From Sulfurovum sp. (lineage in GTDB: Bacteria > Campylobacterota > Campylobacteria > Campylobacterales > Sulfurovaceae), in assembly GCA_022729615.1 (NCBI GenBank), contig DZAQ01000030.1:1-8805 (forward strand): a DNA stretch of 8,805 nucleotides. Reading direction: 5' to 3'. This document shows positions 1-7,046 of this stretch, one piece after another. A program made the translations under genes and the position numbers. Position 1 is the stretch's first letter, and each line of letters begins with the position of its first letter. The notes beneath the pieces were generated by a model that ran no database searches, was not told the DNA's origin, and worked only from the letters and a program-made list of their open reading frames with translations.

Positions 1-79
1 CATTCTTGGCGTTGAAAGAAGTTCGTCTAAGTTGGAATTTTAGCATTTATACGAAATTTGGGGCGGTATCAAAATAGGA

Positions 80-1294
80 CTATTCGTTGCGCAAGACGGT
101 AAGCGGATCGGTTTGTGCAGCCTTTTTTGCCGGATAGAAGGAGGAAAGAGTGATGATGAGTGTCGTACCCGCGATGATCAACCCAAAATCGCTCAGTGTA
201 AGATCAACCGGAAGCTTGCTGGTTCCATAGACATCTTCAGGCAGTGAAATAATATCAAATGTTTTGAGTATCCATATGCCCAAAAGACCCAGAAGTGTCC
301 CGGCAGCCATTCCGCCAAAACCGATGATGATCCCTAGCCGAAAAAAAATCGCCTTGATCTCTTGATGTGTGGCTCCCAAAGTACGCAAAAGCGCTATTTC
401 GCTTCGTCTGCTCATGACAGTCATCAGAAGCGAGGAGATGATATTGAGGGAGGCAACAAGTATGATAAGAAGCAAGACCAAAAAGAGAGCCTTTTTCTCC
501 ATCTCCATCGCGGCAAAAAAGCTTCCGTTTTGCTGCCACCACCCCTCTACCAAAGCATTTTGAGGCAAAATTTTCTCTATCGCCTTGATATCATCAAAGG
601 GCTTTTCGGAGTATATATGCAGTCCGTCATAGATTTTGGCTTTGCGATCAAGAAGTTTCTCGAAGGCTTCAAGTGTGGTATAGATGATCGCTTTGTCATA
701 GGCTTTGAGACCGGAGTCAAAGATAGCGTCCACTTCAAACCGTTTTTGCAGCGGCATAGTAGCGAAGCCTATCGCCTGCTGTTCAGAGAAATAGAGGGTG
801 ATCTTGCCGCCGATATCAAGATCCATCTCGTCAGCCAATGAATCCCCGATTATGACCTTGAATGTTCCATTGCCATCTCCGCCCGCCTTGGCAAAAACAG
901 GATTGATGGCTCGCTCCTTTTGGAAATCGACCCCGTACAGAAGACTCCCCTCCACAAAACCATCATTTTTGCTGATTACTTGAGTAGAGTAGTAGGGGCT
1001 TATTTGAAGATCCGGAAACTGATTTTGCAGCTTGTGAAGAAGTGTTTCATTGATCACATCTTTGTCAAGCGGAAGGATCGTGAGGGGATAGTTCATCACG
1101 AAAAGCCTCTGCGAAAACTCTTTTTGTGTACCATTCATGATGCCCATCGCGAGCATCAAAACCATAACACCGGCAGTGATGCCCAAAAAGGCTAGCAGGG
1201 CGGAGATGAAGATGAATGGATTTTCCCTATCGTATCTGAGGTAGTGTTTGATGATAGTATGAAGAAATCTCTTCTTGGGGGAGTTTGGACTCAT
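80..1294 (-). CDS. lolC: LolC/LolE-family lipoprotein-releasing ABC transporter permease (LolF-like)
   Basis: Inner-membrane permease of the Lol system, expected to extract outer-membrane lipoproteins from the inner membrane, powered by the LolD ATPase, and pass them to LolA. The 404-residue protein has the family layout: a cytoplasmic N-terminus, one membrane segment (about 27-52), a large periplasmic domain (about 53-268), then three membrane segments (about 269-295, 319-345, 368-388). The coupling-helix segment SEIALLRTLGA (298-308) and the C-terminal YPAKKAAQTDPLTVLRNE (387-404) are typical. Residues 175-188 (GFATMPLQKRFEV region) align by eye with the LolA-docking hook of E. coli LolC. 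Its ATG directly follows the secA TAA, so the two are probably co-transcribed and translationally coupled. A G-rich SD-like stretch lies about 12 nt upstream, inside secA. No lolD or second permease gene is in the window. Some related bacteria use one hybrid permease (LolF), which would fit, but this window cannot show it. Confidence 0.9.
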   Translation of the reverse strand: MSPNSPKKRFLHTIIKHYLRYDRENPFIFISALLAFLGITAGVMVLMLAMGIMNGTQKEFSQRLFVMNYPLTILPLDKDVINETLLHKLQNQFPDLQISPYYSTQVISKNDGFVEGSLLYGVDFQKERAINPVFAKAGGDGNGTFKVIIGDSLADEMDLDIGGKITLYFSEQQAIGFATMPLQKRFEVDAIFDSGLKAYDKAIIYTTLEAFEKLLDRKAKIYDGLHIYSEKPFDDIKAIEKILPQNALVEGWWQQNGSFFAAMEMEKKALFLVLLLIILVASLNIISSLLMTVMSRRSEIALLRTLGATHQEIKAIFFRLGIIIGFGGMAAGTLLGLLGIWILKTFDIISLPEDVYGTSKLPVDLTLSDFGLIIAGTTLIITLSSFYPAKKAAQTDPLTVLRNE

Positions 1295-3928
1295 TTAGGC
1301 GAGAAGCCCCTTTTTGGGTCCGCTGGTACCGCAGCAATTTTTATATTTCTGTCCGCTTCCGCAGGGGCATGGATCGTTTCGTTTCGGTTTTTTGGAGTCA
1401 AATGGTGTATTGGGGATCGGATTTTCGATCATACCCTCTTCAAAAGATTGGTTGAGGTGAGTCGATTCTGCAGAGGTTTCCATCGTATCTTTGATCTCTT
1501 CGATTGCTTCATGCTCCTCTGCTTCACTCCTAAAATCAAACTGGACAAGATGCAGCAGTTTGATCGCTTCGTATTTGATGCGCAGTATCAAATCTTGAAA
1601 GAGTCTATAGCTCTCCTGCTTGTACTCCGTAAGAGGATCTTTTTGGTTGTATCCGCGCAATCCGATACCTGTCTTGAGGACATCCATCTCATAGAGATGA
1701 TTTCGCCATTCGGGATCAAGAACTCTGAGGTAGAGAATACTCTCAATTTCATTGCGCTGAGCAGGATGGATGGCAGACATCTTCTCCTCATACTGCTCTT
1801 CAAGCAATTGAGTGAGGGTCTCATAAATCTCATTTTGATCTTTGCCCGACAAAACTGAAGTTTCGACCGCAATGTTGAGCTCTGCCTTGATGAGATCAGA
1901 CAGTTTCTTGATATTGAAATCCTCTTTTTGCGCGCTTTCAAATATCTCACTTTCAGCCAAGAGATGGTTGATATATTCAGCTCTATTTTCCTTGATTTTG
2001 GAGGCAAGGTCATACTCGGGATCGAGAAGTTGATTTCGAAACGCATAGATCGCTTTTCTCTGATGATTGGCGACATCATCGTACTCAAGAATATGTTTTC
2101 TTGATTCGTAATGCATCCCTTCAACTTTTTTCTGTGCCTTCTCTACGCTTTTGGTGACGATCTTTGAATCAATATACTCTCCCTCTTCGACACCTAAGCG
2201 GCTCATGATATTTCTGATCCTTTCACCGCCAAAAATCCTAAGAAGATTGTCATCTAGGCTGAGATAAAATTGGCTCTCTCCCGGATTGCCCTGTCTGCCG
2301 CTTCGACCTCGAAGCTGATTGTCGATACGGCGGCTCTCATGCCGCTCGGTACCGAGGATATAAAGACCGCCAAGCGCAAGAACATCTTCACCGAGCTTGA
2401 TATCGACCCCTCGACCTGCCATATTGGTCGCGACTGTGACGGCGCCCAATTGACCCGCATTCATGATGATCTGCGCCTCATATTCATGATTTTTGGCATT
2501 GAGGGTGTTGTGCGGTATCTTCTCCTCTTTAAGTCTTTCGTGTACCATTTCGCTTTTTTCGATAGAGGCAGTACCGATGAGAACAGGCTGGCCTTTTGTA
2601 TGGAGCTCTTTGACCTTTTTGACGACAGCATTGAGTTTTTCTCTTTCGGTGTTGTAGATAAGGTCGTTTTTGTCAATTCTGATGACCGGCACATTGGTAG
2701 GGATAGAGACAACATCGAGGTTGTAGATCTGCGCAAATTCCGTAGCTTCTGTTTGTGCAGTACCTGTCATACCGGCGAGTTTTTCGTACATTCTGAAGTA
2801 GTTTTGATAGGTGATTTCAGCAAGTGTTTGAGACTCCTCTTGGATGGCTACACCCTCTTTGGCTTCGATGGCTTGGTGGAGACCTTCGCTATATCTTCGT
2901 CCCTCGGAGAGTCGTCCGGTAAATTCATCGACGATGACTATCTCACCGTTTGCGATCACATAATCAACATCTTTTTCAAAGATATAGTGCGCTTTGAGCG
3001 CTTGGTCAAGATGGTGGGCGAGAACAGCATTTTCGAGACTATAGAGATTGCCGACCGCGAAGAGCTCTTGGGCTTTTTCGAGACCCTGTTCGGTCATAAT
3101 GACGGTTCTGTTTTTTTCATCGACGATGAAGTCGCCTGTGGTGATCTCCGGTTCGCCGGCTCTTGTCTCCTGCTTTTCGCCTCTGATCATCTGCTTGGCG
3201 ATCTCGTTCGCGCGAGGATAGTTGCCGGTATCTCTATGCGCTGCACCGGAGATGATGAGGGGTGTTCTCGCTTCATCGACGAGAATGGAGTCAACTTCAT
3301 CTACAATCGCATAGTGGCGCTCTCTTTGAACCTTTTGATCTGCTCTTACCTTCATATTGTCCCTGAGATAGTCAAATCCATACTCATTATTTGTGCCATA
3401 GGTGATGTCGCATGCATATTGTGCTTTTCGTGCCGTTTCATCGCGGACATCGGCTGTGATACAGCCTGTGGTGTAGCCCAAAAATTCATAGAGTCTGCCC
3501 ATATCCTCAGCGTCTCGTTGGGCAAGATAGTCATTTACCGTAACCACATGGACGCCTTTGCCGTAGATGGCATTGAGGACGACGGCGAGTGTCGCTACAA
3601 GAGTTTTTCCTTCACCGGTTTTCATCTCGGCTATATTGCCGTCATGAAGCACCATCCCCCCGACGAGCTGCACATCGTAATGGCGCAGACCGAGTACTCG
3701 CTTGGATGCCTCCCTTGTGATAGCAAAAGAGTCGTTGAGTATATCTTCAAGCGTGCGTTTTCCCTCTGTTACCTCTTGTTTGATTTTCGCAAAAGCCTCT
3801 TGCAATGCCTCATCGTTCATTGTCTCATACATTGTTTCAAGCTTGTTGATCTGCTTGGCATGTTTGAGATATTTTTTGACAAGTCTGTCATTGGCGGAAC
3901 CGAAAATTTTTGTGATAGCAGTGAACAT
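1295..3928 (-). CDS. secA: Preprotein translocase subunit SecA
   Basis: ATPase motor that pushes unfolded preproteins through the SecYEG channel; cytoplasmic and peripheral at the inner membrane. The 877 residues are full length for the family (E. coli 901). Visible motifs in order: Walker A MKTGEGKT (102-109), the NDYLAQRDAE motif (132-141), Walker B DEVD (210-213) followed by SILVDEARTPLIISG, and in the second nucleotide-binding fold GTASIEKSE, VTVATNMAGRGVDIKLG and GRSGRQGNPGES. The C-terminal zinc-binding tail is CPCGSG...NCC, with Cys 854, 856, 865 and 866 (CxCx8CC), expected to bind SecB and phospholipid. The ATG at 3928-3926 has AGGA about 10 nt upstream. It is divergent from lolA and runs directly into the lolC-type permease gene. 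No secM-like leader gene precedes it, so E. coli-type arrest regulation is not indicated. The identification is secure. Confidence 0.98.
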   Translation of the reverse strand: MFTAITKIFGSANDRLVKKYLKHAKQINKLETMYETMNDEALQEAFAKIKQEVTEGKRTLEDILNDSFAITREASKRVLGLRHYDVQLVGGMVLHDGNIAEMKTGEGKTLVATLAVVLNAIYGKGVHVVTVNDYLAQRDAEDMGRLYEFLGYTTGCITADVRDETARKAQYACDITYGTNNEYGFDYLRDNMKVRADQKVQRERHYAIVDEVDSILVDEARTPLIISGAAHRDTGNYPRANEIAKQMIRGEKQETRAGEPEITTGDFIVDEKNRTVIMTEQGLEKAQELFAVGNLYSLENAVLAHHLDQALKAHYIFEKDVDYVIANGEIVIVDEFTGRLSEGRRYSEGLHQAIEAKEGVAIQEESQTLAEITYQNYFRMYEKLAGMTGTAQTEATEFAQIYNLDVVSIPTNVPVIRIDKNDLIYNTEREKLNAVVKKVKELHTKGQPVLIGTASIEKSEMVHERLKEEKIPHNTLNAKNHEYEAQIIMNAGQLGAVTVATNMAGRGVDIKLGEDVLALGGLYILGTERHESRRIDNQLRGRSGRQGNPGESQFYLSLDDNLLRIFGGERIRNIMSRLGVEEGEYIDSKIVTKSVEKAQKKVEGMHYESRKHILEYDDVANHQRKAIYAFRNQLLDPEYDLASKIKENRAEYINHLLAESEIFESAQKEDFNIKKLSDLIKAELNIAVETSVLSGKDQNEIYETLTQLLEEQYEEKMSAIHPAQRNEIESILYLRVLDPEWRNHLYEMDVLKTGIGLRGYNQKDPLTEYKQESYRLFQDLILRIKYEAIKLLHLVQFDFRSEAEEHEAIEEIKDTMETSAESTHLNQSFEEGMIENPIPNTPFDSKKPKRNDPCPCGSGQKYKNCCGTSGPKKGLLA

Positions 3929-4001
3929 CTTTTGTTGGTCCTGTTGGTCAGTGAATTAAATAAAGAATTTTGTTGAAGTGGCGTAGCTCTCAAAAGATTC
4001 T

Positions 4002-4022
4002 AAATATTTTGTGAAATATTTT
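4002..4022. repeat. Tandem AAATATTTT direct repeat, 12-bp period
   Basis: AAATATTTT occurs at 4002-4010 and again at 4014-4022, separated by GTG. Each contains the self-complementary octamer AAATATTT, so the pair is both a direct and an inverted repeat. It lies in the likely secA leader or promoter area. It could be a binding site for an AT-reading regulator or simply AT-rich promoter DNA; no function can be assigned. Confidence 0.5.
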
Positions 4023-4065
4023 ACCGAAATCTACTATAAGGCTTGTTGATACTCGTTTGGATTCA

Positions 4066-4094
4066 TTGAGAGTTAACTCATTTTAGAGTAAAAT
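4066..4094 (+). promoter_or_regulatory. Predicted sigma70-type promoter for lolA
   Basis: TTGAGA (4066-4071), a 17-bp spacer and TAAAAT (4089-4094) are close to the sigma70 consensus with ideal spacing. Transcription would begin near 4101, giving a short leader of about 24 nt before the lolA TTG at 4125, with the Shine-Dalgarno AGAAGGG at 4113-4119. The promoter is interleaved with inverted repeats described separately. It would serve lolA and the overlapping rmuC-like gene. Confidence 0.6.
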
Positions 4095-4099
4095 AGAGT
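4070..4099. repeat. Inverted repeats overlapping the lolA promoter
   Basis: GAGTTAACTC (4070-4079) is a perfect 10-bp palindrome at the 3' edge of the -35 and in the spacer. ATTTTA-GAG-TAAAAT (4080-4094) is a perfect 6-3-6 inverted repeat whose right arm is the -10 box. The outer ACTC (4076-4079) and GAGT (4096-4099) extend it to a 10-bp dyad with one bulged A. Such symmetry across -35 and -10 is what a dimeric repressor operator looks like, but no regulator is known from the sequence. Confidence 0.45.
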
Positions 4100-4124
4100 C
4101 AGTTTTTCGACAAGAAGGGTTCAA

Positions 4125-4664
4125 TTGGTAAGAAAATTACTCTATCCGCTCTGGATATTTATGAGTGGAGTATTATTGTATGCGGAGGATTCTATCACGC
4201 TCCCCGTAAGCTTCGAAGCTGATTTTACTCAGACGCTCACAAACGATGCCAACAAGACGATACGCTATCAAGGTGAAGTAAAGTACTCAACTCCGGATCA
4301 TTTCAAGTGGCGTTATGATACGCCTACAAAAAAAGATGTCTGTTCGGATGCTAGAAAAATTGAAATTGTCAATCACGATTTGGAGCAGGTCGCAACCTAT
4401 ATTGTCGATAAGGGACTCAATCTTCCGGCGATAGTCCAAAATGCCAAACCGTACCGAAAAACAGTTTATATTGCTAAATATAAGGGTATTAGCTATACGA
4501 TTCAGGTCAACAACAGAGGGGAACTGAGCCGTATCGCCTATCGTGATGAGCTGGATAATAATGTTCTTATAATCCTTTCACAAATGAAATACAGCCCAAA
4601 TAAGATGGATGATACCAAGCTTCAGTGCAGTTATCCTGAATCTTACGATATGGTGGGTGGGTGA
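4125..4664 (+). CDS. lolA: Outer-membrane lipoprotein carrier protein LolA
   Basis: Periplasmic chaperone that accepts lipoproteins from the inner-membrane Lol permease and carries them to the outer membrane. The product is 179 residues. It starts with a Sec signal peptide: basic MVRK, a hydrophobic core, and likely cleavage after Ala20 (LLYA-EDS). The mature part has LolA hallmarks: DFTQTL (33-38), the RYQGEV strand (47-52) and HFKWRYDTP (59-67), equivalent to the FRWxYxxP motif. Two cysteines, C73 and C168, could form a disulfide. I chose the TTG at 4125 because AGAAGGG sits 5 nt upstream and only this start preserves the signal peptide; the next in-frame Met is residue 13. It is divergent from secA and the Lol permease gene, so both ends of the Lol shuttle are encoded at one locus. 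Its stop overlaps the start of the next gene. Confidence 0.88.
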   Translation: MVRKLLYPLWIFMSGVLLYAEDSITLPVSFEADFTQTLTNDANKTIRYQGEVKYSTPDHFKWRYDTPTKKDVCSDARKIEIVNHDLEQVATYIVDKGLNLPAIVQNAKPYRKTVYIAKYKGISYTIQVNNRGELSRIAYRDELDNNVLIILSQMKYSPNKMDDTKLQCSYPESYDMVGG

Positions 4665-6091
4665 TGATGAAGTGGCTGCTTGAAAGTTTTTCTGATCCGT
4701 CGCAACTTCCCTTTTTTGTCGGTATTCTGATCGCAGTTATTTTGGCGATTACGCTGCTGGTGATCGTGTTTATAAGTCAGATCAGGTCTCTAAAAGAGCT
4801 TTTGGCAGAAGCAAAAGAGATTGATAGTGAAAAAAATAGAGAGATCGGTCTGCTTCAAGATCTCCTCAAAGAGATACAGCTCAAAGATGATGCGCTAGAG
4901 CAGGAGCTGCAGAGTTTCAATGAGACGAAACTGCTGCTCAAGTCCAAAAAAGAGCTCATCTTCAAGATGCAAGAGAAGATGAATCTGCTCGAAGAGAGAG
5001 AAAAAAAATCGATTGAAAAGTTTGAACTCCATATGAAAGAGTTCCAAGCCCTTTCATCTCAGTATAGAGGTTTGCGAAAACGCAATGAGATTTTGGTCGA
5101 AGAGAGCAGTCAATTTCGATCTGAAAATACCAAGATACTCCATAAGGTGCGCGAGCAGGAGCGGCGAATTTATGAAAAACTCATGACCCTGCAGGGAAAC
5201 AGACCGCAACTGTTGAGAGAAATGAGACAAGTTGCCGATGCTGCTTTTGAAAAAAATCATCACTATTTTGAGACAATACGCCAGAAGCCGGTCTCTTTGC
5301 TGATCGAGCCTTTGGGGGATGAGATATCCAAATATCAGCATGAGGTTCTTTTCGGGTATCAAAAGAGTTTGAGGCAAACAAGAAATCTGCATGATGATGC
5401 CATCGCCAATGCAGCGCTCTATCAAAAGATCGCCGAAGATATTTTGGCGATCAAGGAGCAGCTAAAAGATGAAGAGGATCTCGACTCTCTTGGCAGTAAA
5501 ATCGTCGAATATCTTGCGCAGTTAGCCGGTATTGAGGAGACAAGCGAGGAGCCAAAGGATTTGGCGGAAGACGCAGAGCAGCCAAAAAGAAAAGAGAGAT
5601 TTGATTTTCTGCTGCCTGACGAGCAAACTCTTTTGATCGATGCAGCCTATACGATAGATAATTTTGAGCTTTACAATAAGTCTATACGATCAAAAAAAGA
5701 GACCGCATTGGGAGTATTTTTGCAGTCGCTTCAAGAGTATATAGATATGCTTTCACAAGGCATCGGAGAGGATCAATATGTTTGGATGCTTTTGCCTGAC
5801 GAGGAGGCATTGCTTTGTGCGATAGCAAACCAAAGCAGACTCTATGACCATGCGCATGCAAAGCGGATAATATTGGTCGGTCCGTCAACTCTCTTTTTGG
5901 TATTTCGAAATATTTTTCTAGACAATGAAGAGAAGCGCAACTATGACTTGGCGCAATCTCTCGCCTCTGCAATGGAAAATATCTATGATCAATTTATGAA
6001 ATACGGGGAATCGATCAGCAGGGTTTCGCATGAGTTGGAGATACTTCAGGAGAGTTTTGATGTTCAAGCCAATGAGGGAAGAGCAAGGTAA
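4664..6091 (+). CDS. rmuC: RmuC-family membrane-anchored coiled-coil protein, degenerate active site
   Basis: Distant RmuC-family protein; RmuC proteins are linked to limiting DNA inversion and recombination, with a PD-(D/E)XK-like nuclease core. Numbering here counts from the GTG at 4661 (476 residues). Residues 17-39 form one membrane helix; 40-175 are charged heptad-rich coiled coil; 205-265 resemble the RmuC segment before the core; 277-470 resemble the core. The best match is DQYVWMLLPDEEALLCAI (371-388) plus KRIILVGPSTLFLVFRNI (401-418) and the following AQSLASAMENIYDQFMKYGE helix. However, the usual VIDAK/DSK motif reads LIDAA (325-329), the GxWGE motif reads LGSK (277-280), and the protein ends about where the family's GRGN...LG region should begin. 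A structural, non-nuclease role is therefore possible. Three tandem starts (GTG 4661, ATG 4664, ATG 4667) overlap the lolA TGA, indicating translational coupling; I chose 4664. An envelope function alongside lolA cannot be excluded. Confidence 0.75.
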   Translation: MMKWLLESFSDPSQLPFFVGILIAVILAITLLVIVFISQIRSLKELLAEAKEIDSEKNREIGLLQDLLKEIQLKDDALEQELQSFNETKLLLKSKKELIFKMQEKMNLLEEREKKSIEKFELHMKEFQALSSQYRGLRKRNEILVEESSQFRSENTKILHKVREQERRIYEKLMTLQGNRPQLLREMRQVADAAFEKNHHYFETIRQKPVSLLIEPLGDEISKYQHEVLFGYQKSLRQTRNLHDDAIANAALYQKIAEDILAIKEQLKDEEDLDSLGSKIVEYLAQLAGIEETSEEPKDLAEDAEQPKRKERFDFLLPDEQTLLIDAAYTIDNFELYNKSIRSKKETALGVFLQSLQEYIDMLSQGIGEDQYVWMLLPDEEALLCAIANQSRLYDHAHAKRIILVGPSTLFLVFRNIFLDNEEKRNYDLAQSLASAMENIYDQFMKYGESISRVSHELEILQESFDVQANEGRAR

Positions 6092-6106
6092 TTGTCAAAC
6101 TCCAAA

Positions 6107-6115
6107 TGCTATACT
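6107..6115 (+). promoter_or_regulatory. Predicted extended -10 promoter for galU
   Basis: TGCTATACT matches the extended -10 consensus (TGn-TATAAT) with one mismatch. TTGTCA at 6092-6097 is only 12 bp upstream and too close to serve as a -35. Campylobacterota RpoD promoters often lack a conserved -35, so this is acceptable. The start would be near 6122, about 43 nt before the galU ATG. The gap after the rmuC-like stop contains no terminator, so read-through is also likely. Confidence 0.45.
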
Positions 6116-6127
6116 TTTTAGATTTAA

Positions 6128-6141
6128 ATTATTGCAATAAT
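6128..6141. repeat. Perfect 14-bp palindrome in the galU leader
   Basis: ATTATTGCAATAAT is completely self-complementary. It sits just downstream of the predicted transcription start and 6 nt before the purine-rich Shine-Dalgarno (6148-6160). Its position suits an operator for a dimeric regulator. As an RNA hairpin it would have no loop and is AT-rich, so it is a poor terminator. Confidence 0.5.
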
Positions 6142-6164
6142 ACTACAGAGGAGAGGGAAGAAAG

Positions 6165-6992
6165 ATGATCACAAAATGCATATTTCCTGCAGCGGGATAC
6201 GGTACACGGTTTTTGCCGGCAACCAAAGCGATGGCAAAAGAGATGCTGCCTATCCTCAATAAGCCGTTGATTCAATATGGTGTTGAGGAGGCGATGGAGG
6301 CCGGGTGTGATGTGATGGCGGTGATCACGGGTCGCGGAAAGCGGGCGATCATAGATCATTTTGATATCTCCTATGAGCTTGAACATCAGATCCAAGGCAC
6401 TCCAAAAGAGGAGCTCCTCGTAGATATACGCAAACTTATCAATGAGTGCACCTTCACCTATACCCGTCAAAATGAGATGAAGGGGTTGGGGGATGCCATC
6501 TACAAGGGCAAGGTGCTTGTAGGAGATCAAAATCCCTTTGCTGTAGTGCTTGCAGATGATTTGTGCGTCAATCCGGACGGTGACGGCGTGCTCAAGCAGA
6601 TGGTGGAGCTCTACAATAAATATAAATGCTGTATCGTTGCAACCATGGAGGTGCCCAAAGAGGATGTCAATAAATATGGTATCATCGAAGGCAAAGAGAT
6701 AGAGGAGGGTGTCTATATGGTCTCCAATATGGTCGAAAAGCCGGATATCGAGAGCGCCCCTTCCAATCTCGCCGCTATCGGGAGATATATTTTGACTCCG
6801 GATATCTTTCGGGTGATAGAACAGACAAAACCCGGCAAAAACGGTGAGTTGCAGATCACGGACGCACTGTGCCATCAAGCCAAAAAGGGGATGGTGATCG
6901 CGTATAAATTTCAAGGCAAACGGTTTGATTGCGGAAGCGTGGACGGCTTTGTCGAGGCTACAAACTATTTTTATCAAAAATCTAAAGTGTAG
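6165..6992 (+). CDS. galU: UTP--glucose-1-phosphate uridylyltransferase GalU
   Basis: Cytoplasmic enzyme that makes UDP-glucose and pyrophosphate from UTP and glucose-1-phosphate, feeding lipopolysaccharide, capsule or glycan synthesis. The product is 275 residues, normal for bacterial GalU. Visible motifs: the nucleotidyltransferase signature AAGYGTRFLPATKAMAKEML (9-28), the metal-binding VLADDL (128-133, Asp131/132), VEKP (190-193), GELQITDAL (227-235) and GKRFDCGSVDGF (251-262), which contribute to sugar-nucleotide binding. The ATG is preceded by a strong purine-rich ribosome binding site (GGAGAGGGAAG) ending about 5 nt upstream. It probably has its own promoter, and is followed after 54 bp by cysS with no terminator between. 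No other sugar-nucleotide genes are in the window, so its end product here is unknown. Confidence 0.96.
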   Translation: MITKCIFPAAGYGTRFLPATKAMAKEMLPILNKPLIQYGVEEAMEAGCDVMAVITGRGKRAIIDHFDISYELEHQIQGTPKEELLVDIRKLINECTFTYTRQNEMKGLGDAIYKGKVLVGDQNPFAVVLADDLCVNPDGDGVLKQMVELYNKYKCCIVATMEVPKEDVNKYGIIEGKEIEEGVYMVSNMVEKPDIESAPSNLAAIGRYILTPDIFRVIEQTKPGKNGELQITDALCHQAKKGMVIAYKFQGKRFDCGSVDGFVEATNYFYQKSKV

Positions 6993-7046
6993 CCCTTGAG
7001 GCGATGGTGTGCAGAGCAAAAGAAGAGATCAAAAGTAGGTAAATGA

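Larger units (their letters stand above)
3929..4124. other. Divergent intergenic region between secA and lolA
   Basis: This 196-bp non-coding region must hold the start signals for both the leftward secA-lolC unit and the rightward lolA unit. The lolA side has a clear promoter (4066-4094). On the secA side the best -10-like match is TATAGT on the minus strand at 4038-4033, with no good -35 at 17-18 bp; AT-rich DNA lies downstream of it. If used, it would give secA a leader of roughly 100 nt containing the AAATATTTT repeat. I see no small gene or rho-independent terminator here. Confidence 0.7.

Noticed and set aside
1..77. Tails of plus-strand frames ending at 43 and 77 that could be the C-terminus of a convergent gene
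   Set aside because: Both are too short to carry recognisable sequence, and random open frames of 13-24 codons are common, so neither could be supported.
1244..1858. A 204-codon plus-strand open frame across the lolC-secA junction
   Set aside because: It is antisense to two confidently identified genes and shows no family resemblance.
2270..3976. A 568-codon plus-strand open frame antisense to secA
   Set aside because: It lies almost entirely within the unmistakable secA gene. Its translation has no recognisable domains and is rich in Cys, Phe, Asp and Ile, as expected from the reverse complement of biased codons. It has no ribosome binding site of its own.
6092..6097. TTGTCA as a -35 box for galU
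   Set aside because: The spacer to TATACT is only 12 bp, far shorter than the 16-18 bp needed; the extended -10 alone is the better explanation.
6129..7019. A 296-codon minus-strand open frame covering galU
   Set aside because: It is a mirror of galU codon usage (His, Cys and Phe rich, no domain) and galU is certain by its motifs.
6993..7046. Possible terminator or promoter between galU and cysS
   Set aside because: No GC-rich hairpin followed by a T-run and no convincing -10/-35 pair is visible; read-through is the simplest view.
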